NCBI RefSeq assembly: GCF_002968335.2
Contig: NZ_CP134398.1
Coordinates: forward strand, 4,526,001 to 4,590,000
From: Mycobacterium sp. ITM-2016-00316
GTDB taxonomy: Bacteria; Actinomycetota; Actinomycetes; Mycobacteriales; Mycobacteriaceae
Direction: 5' to 3'
DNA length: 64,000 bases
Part shown: in pieces, positions 16,799 to 25,539 of the stretch
How the letters are laid out: each line of letters opens with the position of its first letter
Position numbering within the stretch: the first letter of the stretch is position 1
Position numbers and translations under genes: made by a program
The notes under the pieces: generated by a model
What the model was told of the DNA's origin: nothing
The model's input: the letters and a program-made list of their open reading frames with translations, nothing else
The model's database searches: none

Positions 16799-18538
16799 TC
16801 AGGGCGTACGCCCCGGCGTCTGCACGTCATAGACCGGCACGGTGTCGTCCCACGGCTGGCGGACGACCATGTCGGCGACCTTGACGTAACCGCGTTCGAA
16901 CTCACCGGTGGCGGCGTCGACGAGGCGGTACTGCTGGGTCTGCCGGTGGATGGGCTGCGCGTCGAGCATGACGATGCGCACCTCCCCCGGCTCGAAATGA
17001 CAGCGCTGCTGCAGCGCCGCCACCAACTGCTCATTGCTCATGTGGCCGTCGCCGAAGTTCCATCCGATCGCGGTGCTGACTATGCGCTCGCCATCGGTGA
17101 GCGTGTAGTCGTCCTCGTTGTACCCGGCCATCGCCCGGTGCGCCAGGGTGAACAGCGCACGACCGTGAGTGTTGAAGGAACGGAACGCATATCCCATGTA
17201 CATCGGGATCTGGGCGGCTTCCTTGCTGCCGTAGAACTTCTCCAGCTGTGCGGCAGGCATGCTGGCGATCGCGACGATGCCTGCGGCGATCTTGGCGTCC
17301 GCCGAGGGCTTGATACACCACAGCGAGGTGTCCCAGTTACCCGCGTAGTAGCGCATGCCGGGCAGGAAGGACACCTTGCGCGGGAACAGGTTTCCCAGCA
17401 CCACGGTGCCCGCGACCACCACCAGCAGCACGATCGGCCACGGGCTCGACAGGTCGCCGAGTCCGATACCGGAGTGGCCCACGAACAGCGCCAGCACGCT
17501 GAACATCATGAAGACGTTCCATTCCAGCGGCACCCCCATCGGGATCGAACTCAGGATGCCGAAATGGAAGACCAGCATGACGAACGCCGCGATGGCCGTC
17601 GCCCAGCCGCCGTGGCTGAAGAACAGCACCAGCGGCACCAGACCCTCGATCGCGGTGGAGAAGTGCCCGATGAAGCGGGAGGCCCGGCCGGGACGCAGGT
17701 CATCGGGGAAGTGTTCGAAGAACTTCCGCTTGATGGCCGGCGACCGGAAGACGGGGTTGTTGCTCATCATGGTGGAGATGACGAACGGGAAGTGCTTGTT
17801 GAGTTTCGAGGTCGCCGCACCCATCCAGATCACCAGACAGACCAACTTTGCCGCGATGATGATGTCAGCGCCGGTGAACAGGAAGCACACCGCCAGCGAC
17901 CCGTACACCTCACCGCGGGCGGCCAGGAAGATGACCTTGTCGCGCAGACCGGCCAGCGCCAGCAGCACGAGGATCGCCGCGGTCTGCCAGACCGGCAGCA
18001 CGCCGACCTCGGTGCCGAGTTCCGGGATGGGTCCGGTGCCCTGGGAGAACAGCGCGACGACGAGCATCACCAGCAGTGCCCCGTAGAGCAGCACATCCAC
18101 CGGGCCGCGCGCGTCACCCTTGGTCAGCGGGATGCGGTTGGGCCACGGGGGCAGCCGAATCGTCCTGGGCCGCAACCAGTACAGGATCGATCCCATCGGT
18201 GGGAAGAACCGGTTGTTCAGCGGGCCGAACCCGCAGCCCAGGCCGACGACCTCGAACAGCATCGTGTAGAACACGACCTTCTGATAGAGGATCGGCTCGT
18301 TGTACCAGGACGAGAATTCGGTGAACCCGCCGAGACCGTCGGTGGTGGCGAGCACCAGCACCCACGCCACCACGATGTAGGCAAGGATCTTGGCGACATA
18401 GAACAGGTGCAGCACGACGGGCGTACCGAACCCGACCTCGGCCCAGTGCCGCGCCATCGGGACGATCCGCTCGGCGCGGGTGCCCTTGCTCCACTCCTCG
18501 AAATCGATCACCGGAGTGGTCTGTTTCAGGAATCCCAT
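16799..18538 (-). CDS. DUF3556 transmembrane protein, KstR-type operator upstream
   Basis: A 579-residue polytopic membrane protein recognised as the actinobacterial DUF3556 family, with roughly ten hydrophobic segments in the first 380 residues and a soluble C-terminal part of about 190 residues (from RKVSFLPGMRYYAG). ATG at 18538 is preceded, 6 bp away, by a near-perfect KstR-like palindrome (18545-18568). This links the gene to sterol catabolism, although the biochemical role of the family is unknown. It converges on the GntR gene. Confidence 0.82.
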   Translation of the reverse strand: MGFLKQTTPVIDFEEWSKGTRAERIVPMARHWAEVGFGTPVVLHLFYVAKILAYIVVAWVLVLATTDGLGGFTEFSSWYNEPILYQKVVFYTMLFEVVGLGCGFGPLNNRFFPPMGSILYWLRPRTIRLPPWPNRIPLTKGDARGPVDVLLYGALLVMLVVALFSQGTGPIPELGTEVGVLPVWQTAAILVLLALAGLRDKVIFLAARGEVYGSLAVCFLFTGADIIIAAKLVCLVIWMGAATSKLNKHFPFVISTMMSNNPVFRSPAIKRKFFEHFPDDLRPGRASRFIGHFSTAIEGLVPLVLFFSHGGWATAIAAFVMLVFHFGILSSIPMGVPLEWNVFMMFSVLALFVGHSGIGLGDLSSPWPIVLLVVVAGTVVLGNLFPRKVSFLPGMRYYAGNWDTSLWCIKPSADAKIAAGIVAIASMPAAQLEKFYGSKEAAQIPMYMGYAFRSFNTHGRALFTLAHRAMAGYNEDDYTLTDGERIVSTAIGWNFGDGHMSNEQLVAALQQRCHFEPGEVRIVMLDAQPIHRQTQQYRLVDAATGEFERGYVKVADMVVRQPWDDTVPVYDVQTPGRTP

Positions 18539-18544
18539 GCCGGT

Positions 18545-18568
18545 CAGACTAGAACGTGTTCTAGTCTG
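18545..18568. promoter_or_regulatory. KstR-type operator
   Basis: An exact palindrome with 11-bp arms around a GT centre; the core TAGAACGTGTTCTA matches the KstR consensus TNNAACNNGTTNNA at every fixed position. It lies 6 bp upstream of the DUF3556 start codon, where a bound TetR-type repressor would block transcription. KstR itself is not encoded in this window. Confidence 0.85.
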
Positions 18569-18645
18569 GGGCCAGCAGTTCGGCCATCTCAGCCGCCGCG
18601 CATCATCAGCGGATGCAAAGCCGCAGCTCGATTACACCTGGTGCG

Positions 18646-19170
18646 TTAGGTCTTGGCCGGCGGGCGGAAGAAGATCACCAGCTGACCGATGCCGCCGAGC
18701 AGGCCCAGGCCGACGGCGATGGCCAGGCCGCACCAGCCCGACAGCCAGGACGCGATGTCGGTACCGGAGAACAGCAGGTGGTCCAGGCTGTAGCGGCCCG
18801 CACCGGTGCCGGCGATGGCCACCGCGGCCACTGCGAGCACCAGGTTGTACTCCCAGCCCTCCTTGACGATGAAGAAACCGTTGTGCCGGTGCACCGTCCA
18901 CGCCGCCACCAGCATGAGCGCCACGAACCCGGCGGCCGGGACCGGCGTGAGCAGACCCAGCGCCAGGCCCAGGCCGGCGGCGATCTCGGTGCCGGCCGCC
19001 ACGCGCGCGTGGAAGAGGCCCGGCTTCATGCCGATGCTGTCGAACCAGCCCGCGGTGCCCGGGATGCGTCCACCGCCGAAGAACTTGTTGTAGCCGTGGG
19101 CGGCCATGGTCAGGCCGAGAACAACGCGCAGGAGCAGGAGCGCCACATCATAGGAAGAGGAATCAGCCAC
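18646..19170 (-). CDS. DoxX family membrane protein
   Basis: A 174-residue DoxX-like protein with four hydrophobic helices. The hallmark N-terminal LLLLRVVLGLTMAAHGYNKFFGGG and the GMKPGLFHARVAAGTEIAAGLGLALGLLTP block are present. GTG at 19170 begins the first conserved helix and lies just after TAGATT, a possible -10 element, so the transcript may be leaderless. DoxX proteins are linked to redox or thiol homeostasis in mycobacteria; a specific role is not visible here. Confidence 0.83.
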   Translation of the reverse strand: MADSSSYDVALLLLRVVLGLTMAAHGYNKFFGGGRIPGTAGWFDSIGMKPGLFHARVAAGTEIAAGLGLALGLLTPVPAAGFVALMLVAAWTVHRHNGFFIVKEGWEYNLVLAVAAVAIAGTGAGRYSLDHLLFSGTDIASWLSGWCGLAIAVGLGLLGGIGQLVIFFRPPAKT

Positions 19171-19192
19171 GTAACAGAATCTAGGCCATCTG

Positions 19193-19345
19193 TTACGTCG
19201 CCGCCCAGCCCCCATCCACACTGAGCACCGCGCCGTGGATATTCGCGGCGTCGTCACCGGCCAGGAAGACCACCGCGGCGGCGACCTCCTCGGGGGTGCT
19301 CATCCGCCGTGACGGGATGCGGGCCAGGTCGCGGGCGGGATCGAC
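19193..19345 (-). pseudogene. SDR gene fragment (C-terminal about 50 residues)
   Basis: Leftward reading gives a typical short-chain dehydrogenase C-terminus: RRMSTPEEVAAAVVFLAG, then the closing GAVLSVDGGWAAT and a TAA stop at 19193-19195. There is no N-terminal Rossmann motif, catalytic Tyr-Lys or start. The right edge abuts, near 19345, the 3' part of a TetR gene on the other strand. I infer a deletion that removed the 5' ends of a divergent SDR/TetR pair. Confidence 0.72.
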
Positions 19346-19474
19346 CCCGAACGCAGCGCCGCCGCCCTGCTGGCCGGAATCCAGGGTGGTGTCGGGATCC
19401 TGCTGGCCACCGGCGACCTGGGTTATCTGGAGGCCGCACTGGACGTCGGGATCGCCACCCTGCGCGCCTCCTGA
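19340..19474 (+). pseudogene. TetR regulator fragment (C-terminal about 44 residues)
   Basis: Rightward reading gives DPERSAAALLAGIQGGVGIL, then LATGDLGYLEAALDVGIATL and a TGA at 19472-19474, typical of the final helices of TetR/AcrR ligand domains. No helix-turn-helix part precedes it; instead the SDR fragment begins immediately on the other strand. This is the second half of the deletion scar. Confidence 0.65.
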
Positions 19475-19486
19475 CCTCGCGCCGAG

Positions 19487-19535
19487 CGGCCACTTGCGAC
19501 ACGCACATCACGAAAAGTCGTGCGATAAGTGGCCG
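19487..19535. repeat. Imperfect inverted repeat between the TetR scar and the WS/DGAT gene
   Basis: CGGCCACTT (19487-19495) pairs with AAGTGGCCG (19527-19535); the interior has related but imperfect stretches (GCGACACGCAC and GTCGTGCGA). It separates two convergent ends and could act as a terminator hairpin, or be a small palindromic intergenic element. Confidence 0.45.
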
Positions 19536-19544
19536 GTCGGCCGG

Positions 19545-20801
19545 TCAGAGGGCGGCCTCCAGACGCTGCACATACTCGTCGACATCCCCGATCGCCGATT
19601 CGGCGGCATACACGCTCAGCGCGATGGTGGCGCCGACACCGGTCACGCAATGGGTGATCCCCACCATCGGCGACAGGCCGGGGAAAGCCGCCGCCATCCG
19701 GACCGGCCGGCCGCCGAGCGTGAAATCCGCTGCCCCGCAGTTCACACTGGACACCACGGTGTTGCCGGTCACCGTCGATGACCGCACCGACGGATCGAAC
19801 GTGCCGATCCCCCACCGCAACAGCGGTGCCGGAGTGGCGTCGAACGCGCGCTCGGAGGCCCGCATCGCCGGATGCGCCGCGCGAAGGCGGCGGGCGGCCA
19901 GATCGGCGGCGATCGCGTCGAGGCGCTGCGGCGCGGGAAGCTGCGGGTGCAGCCCCACGCCCACGGTCCCGAAATGGTTGTATGCCTGGCGCGGACCGGG
20001 CTTGGCCATCGTGACCTCCGCCCCGAGCGCCCCGGCCGGCACGCCGAGAGAGCCGAGTTGGCCGGCCAGCGCCTCCGAGATCGCCGACAGCGCCGCGACG
20101 GTGACGGTGGCCCCGGAAAGTTCATCGCGGTCCCGCACCAGGGTGCGCATGAGCTGGGGACCTGACGGATTGTCATTGGTACGCAACGGGATACACGGCG
20201 CGGCCGGGGGCGGGACCAGACCGGCCTCGGTGTCGGCCACCAATTGCCGGTAGGCGCGGGTGGCCTGCACACTGCGCCACGGCAGCAGCGCGGGGTGCGC
20301 GTGCACGGGCGTCACGGGTGCGACCACGACGGATCCGCCGAACATCACCGACGCCGGCCCGCAGGTCCGCCCACCCCCGCCGAGGGTGTGGGTGATCTGC
20401 AGGACGGCGACGGTGCCCTCGCCCTCGACCCCGGGGACTCCTCGCACACCCGCGAAAAGATGCAGCCGCCAGGGCATCACCCTCGGATCGAGCTGATCGT
20501 GGACGAGGGCGCTGACCGCCGCCAGGCAGCCCGTCCAGGAGGTATCGGCGATCTCGTGCACGATGAACTGTCCGGCATCGACCTCGTGGGGCACCCAAAC
20601 CGGGTACCGCCGGCGCGAACTGTCCTCGATGCGTTGCGAAAGGTCCGGGCTGGTGCGGGCATTGGTGATCAGCTGGCCGATCGCCGCGTCCAGGCTCGCC
20701 GGCACGCCGTCGAATCCGTACACCAGGAAGGTGTCGTTGGGCATTCTGGCCGACATCCAGAACATCTGGGCGTCGACCGCGGTCAGCCGGTTAGCCCCCA
20801 C
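19545..20801 (-). CDS. WS/DGAT-family acyltransferase homologue with degenerate active site
   Basis: A 418-residue homologue of wax ester synthase/diacylglycerol acyltransferases. The N-terminus RLTAVDAQMFWMSARMPNDTF and the C-terminal DUF1298-like part (SSVNCGAADFTLGGRPV, YAAESAIGDVDEYV) are clear. The catalytic HHxxxDG is replaced by HTLGGGG at residues 138-144, so the second His and the Asp are lost and normal acyl transfer is doubtful. GTG at 20801 retains the conserved N-terminus and overlaps the upstream stop region; an internal ATG is the alternative. Last gene of the mce operon. Confidence 0.8.
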   Translation of the reverse strand: MGANRLTAVDAQMFWMSARMPNDTFLVYGFDGVPASLDAAIGQLITNARTSPDLSQRIEDSSRRRYPVWVPHEVDAGQFIVHEIADTSWTGCLAAVSALVHDQLDPRVMPWRLHLFAGVRGVPGVEGEGTVAVLQITHTLGGGGRTCGPASVMFGGSVVVAPVTPVHAHPALLPWRSVQATRAYRQLVADTEAGLVPPPAAPCIPLRTNDNPSGPQLMRTLVRDRDELSGATVTVAALSAISEALAGQLGSLGVPAGALGAEVTMAKPGPRQAYNHFGTVGVGLHPQLPAPQRLDAIAADLAARRLRAAHPAMRASERAFDATPAPLLRWGIGTFDPSVRSSTVTGNTVVSSVNCGAADFTLGGRPVRMAAAFPGLSPMVGITHCVTGVGATIALSVYAAESAIGDVDEYVQRLEAAL

Positions 20802-21690
20802 TTCCGATGAAATCCAGGATGCGTTCCGCCGTGGCAGCGGACTGATCGAGCTGCAGGAAATGTCCGCCGCCCTCGATGACATGGGCGGCACTGCCGGCGG
20901 GCAGCACCCGGCGCACCCACTGGGTGTAATCCGATGACGCACAGCCGTCGTCGGTGCCGTGCAGGTAGAGGGTCGGCAGGACGGGCGCGGACAGCCAGTG
21001 CCGGTGCAGCTCGGCGTAGCGGGCCGGCGGGCGACTGTTGCGCACCGTGGCCCGGTAATAGCCCAGCGCCGCGCGCCAGCGCTCCGGCGCTCCGATCGCG
21101 TCGAGCACCAGGCGCACATCCTCGGCACCGTCGTACCCCGGGGACCAGTCCCGCCACAGCTTGGGCACCACCCGGGCCGCAGAATGTTCCGGCAGCCAGG
21201 GTAATTGAAAATAGAGGATGTACCAGCTGCGCCGCAGCTGCCGCGGCAGCTGAGCGGCCAACCGGGCAATGTCGGAGCGCTGCCGGAACGCCGCCGACGG
21301 GGGCACCGACATGATCGCGGCCTTCGCGAACGGGCTGTCCGGCATGGCGGCCAACCCGGTGGCCGCGATGGCACCCCAGTCGTGGCCGATGACGACATCG
21401 CGCCCGGTTGGGCCGGCGGCGTCGAGCACCCGTAGCGCATCGTCCATCAGGGCACCGACGTGATAGCTCCCCTCGGCCGACAGCGAGGACGGCGCGTACC
21501 CGCGCATGAACGGGGCCACCACCCGCCAGCCCGCGTCGGCCAACCGTGGGGCCACCTTGCGCCAGCCGTGGGCGGTGTCGGGAAATCCGTGCAGGCACAC
21601 CGCAACCGGGGCGTCCGCGTCGTGCCAGTCACCCCACGTCAACGCGCGCAGCGTGACATCGTCGCCTGTGACGTCGATCTGGCCGGACAC
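20791..21690 (-). CDS. Alpha/beta hydrolase, epoxide-hydrolase-like
   Basis: A 299-residue alpha/beta hydrolase. HGFPD (residues 34-38) forms the oxyanion region, GHDWG places an Asp nucleophile at residue 104, and EGGGHFLQLD near the C-terminus gives the catalytic His: the pattern of epoxide hydrolases and haloalkane dehalogenases rather than serine esterases. GTG at 21690 lies 10 bp after the Mce-associated gene stop; its own end overlaps the WS/DGAT start, so it belongs to the mce transcript. It may process an imported lipid epoxide or ester (inference). Confidence 0.85.
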   Translation of the reverse strand: MSGQIDVTGDDVTLRALTWGDWHDADAPVAVCLHGFPDTAHGWRKVAPRLADAGWRVVAPFMRGYAPSSLSAEGSYHVGALMDDALRVLDAAGPTGRDVVIGHDWGAIAATGLAAMPDSPFAKAAIMSVPPSAAFRQRSDIARLAAQLPRQLRRSWYILYFQLPWLPEHSAARVVPKLWRDWSPGYDGAEDVRLVLDAIGAPERWRAALGYYRATVRNSRPPARYAELHRHWLSAPVLPTLYLHGTDDGCASSDYTQWVRRVLPAGSAAHVIEGGGHFLQLDQSAATAERILDFIGSGG

Positions 21691-21700
21691 CTGCGATCGC

Positions 21701-22345
21701 CTAGACCGGATCGAAACCGGAAATCAGCCAGCGGTCCCCGGTCTTCTCCAGAGTGACCCGCACGCTGGAAGCGGTGTCGGTCGGCGCGTCGGCGCCGACC
21801 ACCACGGTCTGGTTGACGAACACCAGTACCACCGCGCGATTCGGCTCGGCCTCCACCGAGGCGGCCGCCGGTACCGTGGCCACCGCGGAGATCTGCTTCT
21901 CCTTGGCGCCCGGGATGACCACATCGGTCGTGAGATCGGTGTAGGCCTGCTGGAAGTCTCCGGTCAGCAGTGACCGGGCATCGGAGAGCTGCTGTTCCAC
22001 GGTATCGGGCTCGTAGGACAGCAACGCCATCGTGCTGTCCTTGGCGACCTGCACCGATTCGACCGCGGCACCGTCCCCGTCGCGCACCGAATTGTCCTGC
22101 CATTTCAGGTAACCGGCGCCCATGGCCAGCACCAGCGCGAGGGCGGGCAGGACTCCGTAGGCCAGCACCCGCGGCCACTCGATGGATCGCTTCTCCCGCG
22201 CGGCGGGGCTCGCTTCGGACGCCTCGGGAGCCTCACTGTCCTCGGCCACCTCGTCCAGTTCCACGGCAGTGGAATCGGCCTCGGTCACCTCGGGTTCGGT
22301 GACATCGGGTTCGGTGGCATCGGGTTCGGTCTTCTTCTCGGTCAC
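21701..22345 (-). CDS. Mce-associated membrane protein
   Basis: A 214-residue Mam-type protein: an acidic, repetitive cytoplasmic start (TEPDATEPDVTEPEVTEAD), one membrane helix (VLAYGVLPALALVLAMGAGYL, about residues 59-79) and an extracytoplasmic NTF2-like domain. Such proteins stabilise Mce lipid-transport complexes. GTG at 22345 overlaps the upstream stop as GTGA. Confidence 0.85.
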   Translation of the reverse strand: MTEKKTEPDATEPDVTEPEVTEADSTAVELDEVAEDSEAPEASEASPAAREKRSIEWPRVLAYGVLPALALVLAMGAGYLKWQDNSVRDGDGAAVESVQVAKDSTMALLSYEPDTVEQQLSDARSLLTGDFQQAYTDLTTDVVIPGAKEKQISAVATVPAAASVEAEPNRAVVLVFVNQTVVVGADAPTDTASSVRVTLEKTGDRWLISGFDPV

Positions 22346-22980
22346 GGCACGAACTCCACGTTGGACACCTTCACCTGATCATCGCCGACATCCTGGACGG
22401 TGACGCGCATCCGCCACAGCCGCGGCTGCTGTTCGGCCGCACCGGCATTGGAGGTCTGCACCGTCACCGCGACGAGCACACTGGCCTCGGTATCGGATTC
22501 CGATTCGATCCCCGCCTCGGTCACCATGCCGACGGACTTCGACTGCGCCTGCTTGACGACCTCGATGAACGGGCCCGCACGCTGCTGGAAATCGTCGTAG
22601 AAGGTGCCGGTGGCAGAGTCCACGATGCGCTGCACATCGGCCTCGGCCTGCTCCCAGTCGATCGTGGTCAGGTTTATCGCACCCTGCCGACCGACCTGGA
22701 GGAACAGCGCGCGTTGCGCCTCGAGCTTCTGCGATTCGTAGGTGCGGAAACCGAGCCAGCCGACCAGGCCGGCCAGGGCGAGCACCACCACGAGTCCGAC
22801 GATCGTGGCCAGCTTCAGATGCGACATCCCGGGCTCGGCAGGTTCCTCGGCCACCGCATCGTCGAAATCCTCGACGGCCTCGTCTTCTGGCGTCTCGAGG
22901 GTCTCTTCGGTGACTGTCGCTTCAGCTTCGGATGCGGACTCGCTCACTTCCCCGGAGGGGGTAGCAGCATCGTCTGCCAT
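22342..22980 (-). CDS. Mce-associated membrane protein
   Basis: A 212-residue paralogue-like neighbour of the previous protein: about 50 acidic cytoplasmic residues, one membrane helix (LATIVGLVVVLALAGLVGWLGF), then an extracytoplasmic domain (GRQGAINLTTIDWEQAEADVQRI) typical of Mam proteins. Its first 37 bp overlap the 3' end of mceF in another frame, so it is tightly coupled to the mce genes. Confidence 0.87.
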   Translation of the reverse strand: MADDAATPSGEVSESASEAEATVTEETLETPEDEAVEDFDDAVAEEPAEPGMSHLKLATIVGLVVVLALAGLVGWLGFRTYESQKLEAQRALFLQVGRQGAINLTTIDWEQAEADVQRIVDSATGTFYDDFQQRAGPFIEVVKQAQSKSVGMVTEAGIESESDTEASVLVAVTVQTSNAGAAEQQPRLWRMRVTVQDVGDDQVKVSNVEFVP

Positions 22981-24410
22981 GTTTGCTCCTCGTTCGCGGT
23001 GCGGGCCAGGTTCGATTGGGTGTACACCTGCCCGTCCGGTCCAACGTACGTGCCGCTGGCCGGATCGTATTCAGCGGCTGCGACGGGCGGGGGTGCAGCG
23101 GCCGGCGGCGGCGCTGTTTCCGCAGGTGGTGTCCCAGGCCGGACCTGCGGGATGGACTGTCCGGACATGGTGGCGTTCGGATCGCCCTTCCAGTTGAAGC
23201 CGTCGTTGAGCGGGACGTAGTTCTCGTCGCTCTCGCACATCGCCACGCTGGGAGCACGCTTGCCCGGCACCGTCAGGCACGGCAGGTTGCGGGCGCCACG
23301 CACGTTGAACGCGGAGTCCTGCGGAACCCGGCAGTACAGGTCACCGGCCGGCCGGTCCGGGTAGTCCTCCAGGCTGGCGACCCGCTGCTGCTGCGGCGGC
23401 AGGAAGCCGGTCGTACAGGCGGGCGGCAGGTTCAGGTTCAGATTGAAGTTCAGGTACGCGCCCTTGTAGTCCTGCTTGGTGTTCCGGTTGGCGGTACCGG
23501 TGGCCTGTGTGGTGGCGGTGCCCTGCGGCAGCAGCACCAGCAGCTGCTCCAGCGCGGGCTGGTAGGTGACCAGCACCGGGTTCACGCTGGCCAGGTTGGC
23601 GAGCACGATCGGCAGCGTCGGCTTCAGCCTGTCCAGCAGCGCCCGCACCTCCTCGGCGGCGCCGGGTCCCCGTTCCAGCAGCCCCCGCACCGCGTCGTCG
23701 TGGTCGCGCAGTTCGCCGGTGATGGTGGCCAGGTTCGATGCCCACGCGCGGATGGCGCCGGAGGTGTCGGTCTGGGTGTCGAGCACCGGCTTGGACTCGT
23801 CGATCAGGGTGGTCAGCGAATCCAGGTTGGCCCGTGCATCGATGGCCAGCTGGGTGGAACCCTTCACCAGCCGCGACAGGTCCGGGCCCAATCCGCCGAC
23901 CGCCAGGTAGGCCTCGTCGACGGCGGTGCGCAGGTTGTCGCCCGGAATGGCTTGCAGGCCACGGTTGGTCGCGTCCAGCAGGGTGTTGACGTCCATCGGC
24001 ACCGTGGTGCGGTCGAGCGGGATGACGTCCCCGTCGCGGAGTTCGGGTCCCTCACCGCTGCGCGGTAGCAGTTCGACGAACAGCTCACCGACGGCGGTCT
24101 GGCTGTGCACCGCGGCGTCCAGGTCGGCCGGGATCGACACGTCGTCGGTCAGCGACAGTTTCGCCTCGACGGTGCCCCGGTCGGTGAGGCCGACTTCTTC
24201 GACCCTGCCCACCTGGGATCCGCGGTAGGTGACATTGCTGCGCGGGTACAGGCCCCCGGTTTCGGGCAGCTCCAGGGTGACCCGGTAGTGCCCGGCGCCG
24301 AAGAGCAGGTTCGGCAGCCGCATGTATCCGAAGGCCATGATGCCGATCGCCACCACCGAGATGGCGATGAAGACCGCCATCTGGATGAGGATTCGTCTGG
24401 TGAGGATCAT
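22944..24410 (-). CDS. mceF: Mce-family protein MceF
   Basis: A 488-residue MlaD/Mce-domain protein: N-terminal membrane anchor (residues 9-28), the MCE domain (YRVTLELPETGGLYPRSNVTYRGSQVGRV, about 42-70), a long helical region, then a Pro/Ala-rich C-terminus. One of six subunits that form the periplasm-spanning lipid channel. ATG at 24410 is 1 bp after the mceE stop. Confidence 0.92.
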   Translation of the reverse strand: MILTRRILIQMAVFIAISVVAIGIMAFGYMRLPNLLFGAGHYRVTLELPETGGLYPRSNVTYRGSQVGRVEEVGLTDRGTVEAKLSLTDDVSIPADLDAAVHSQTAVGELFVELLPRSGEGPELRDGDVIPLDRTTVPMDVNTLLDATNRGLQAIPGDNLRTAVDEAYLAVGGLGPDLSRLVKGSTQLAIDARANLDSLTTLIDESKPVLDTQTDTSGAIRAWASNLATITGELRDHDDAVRGLLERGPGAAEEVRALLDRLKPTLPIVLANLASVNPVLVTYQPALEQLLVLLPQGTATTQATGTANRNTKQDYKGAYLNFNLNLNLPPACTTGFLPPQQQRVASLEDYPDRPAGDLYCRVPQDSAFNVRGARNLPCLTVPGKRAPSVAMCESDENYVPLNDGFNWKGDPNATMSGQSIPQVRPGTPPAETAPPPAAAPPPVAAAEYDPASGTYVGPDGQVYTQSNLARTANEEQTWQTMLLPPPGK

Positions 24411-24411
24411 G

Positions 24412-25539
24412 TCATCGCCCCTGATCCCACCGGTACGGCGCGAGTAGCGGATTCACCCCGGTGTACGGGCTGGGCAGCTGGCCGATGGTGCGGCCCCATT
24501 GCATCTCCAGCTCGGTCAGATCGCCTTCGAAGCGGGTGCCGGTGAACAGACCCTGGTCGACGCGGCTCAGGGTCAGGTCGACCACCAGCGTGAGGTTGGC
24601 GTAGTCACCGCGCATCCAGTTGGTGATGGTTTCCTTCGGGAAGGGATAGGTCGTGAGGAAGCTCAGCGAGCGGGTCAGTGCCGGTCCGGCGTTGGCCAAC
24701 TGCTCCAGCGTCGGACCGAGGGCCTTGAGCTCGGCGACCAGCGCTTCCCTGGTCTGGCTGGTCGCATCGGCGGCCAGCGCGCTGAACTTGCCGAGCTGGG
24801 CGAGCGCCTCGGCGAGCATCTCGCGCTGGTCCGCGAGCACCTCCAGCGCATTCGGGATCGTCTCCAACGCCTTGTCCACCACCGGCTTCTGCTCGGCGAC
24901 CTGACCGACCAGAGAGTTCAGGCTCTCGGCCGCGGCGATGATGTCGTCCTTCTGGTCGTTGTTGTAGGCGATGAAGAGGTCGAGCTGCTCGATCAGGCTG
25001 CGCAGGTCGGCCTCGCGGCCGGAGAAGGCCGTACTGAATGCCGTGGTGATGTCCTGGACCTCGCCGATGCCACCGCCGTTGAGCAGCAACGAGATCGCGG
25101 CCAGCGTCTGCTCGGTGGTCGGGAAGGCTCCACTGGACTCCAGCGGAATCACGGCTCCCGCCTTCAACCGGCCCTCCGGCGCGGTGGCGGTCGGTGGCGC
25201 GAGTTCGATGTGCTGCGACCCGAGCAGGCTGGTCTGGCCGAGGGTGGCGGTCGCGTTCGCGGGCAGCACGACGTTCTCGTTGAGGCTCATGGTGACCAGT
25301 GCGTTCCAGCCCTGGCGCTCGATCCTCGTCACGTTGCCGACGGTGACATCGTCGACGCGCACCCGGGAGTTCGGCGACAGGTGATCGACATCGGGCATCT
25401 GGGCCTGCACGGTGTACGCCCCTGGCCCGACGCCCTCGACACCGGGCAGTGCGACCGAGTTCAGGCCCTTCCACTGGCAACCGGTGGCGGCGGCAGCGAC
25501 GACCAACAGGGCGCCGGCAACGCGAACGGAGGTGCTCAT
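24412..25539 (-). CDS. mceE: Mce-family lipoprotein MceE
   Basis: A 375-residue Mce subunit with a lipoprotein signal: VVAAAATGC places the lipidated Cys at residue 21, as usual for the fifth mce gene (LprK-like). The MCE domain follows (YTVQAQMPDVDHLSPNSRVRVDDVTVGNV). ATG at 25539 overlaps the mceD stop as ATGA, which excludes the longer upstream reading. Confidence 0.92.
   Translation of the reverse strand: MSTSVRVAGALLVVAAAATGCQWKGLNSVALPGVEGVGPGAYTVQAQMPDVDHLSPNSRVRVDDVTVGNVTRIERQGWNALVTMSLNENVVLPANATATLGQTSLLGSQHIELAPPTATAPEGRLKAGAVIPLESSGAFPTTEQTLAAISLLLNGGGIGEVQDITTAFSTAFSGREADLRSLIEQLDLFIAYNNDQKDDIIAAAESLNSLVGQVAEQKPVVDKALETIPNALEVLADQREMLAEALAQLGKFSALAADATSQTREALVAELKALGPTLEQLANAGPALTRSLSFLTTYPFPKETITNWMRGDYANLTLVVDLTLSRVDQGLFTGTRFEGDLTELEMQWGRTIGQLPSPYTGVNPLLAPYRWDQGR

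Noticed and set aside
16946..18649. A 567-residue + strand frame over the DUF3556 gene
   Set aside because: Shadow of a polytopic protein (its antisense is His/Gln/Arg-rich); the KstR operator and membrane segments support the - strand gene.
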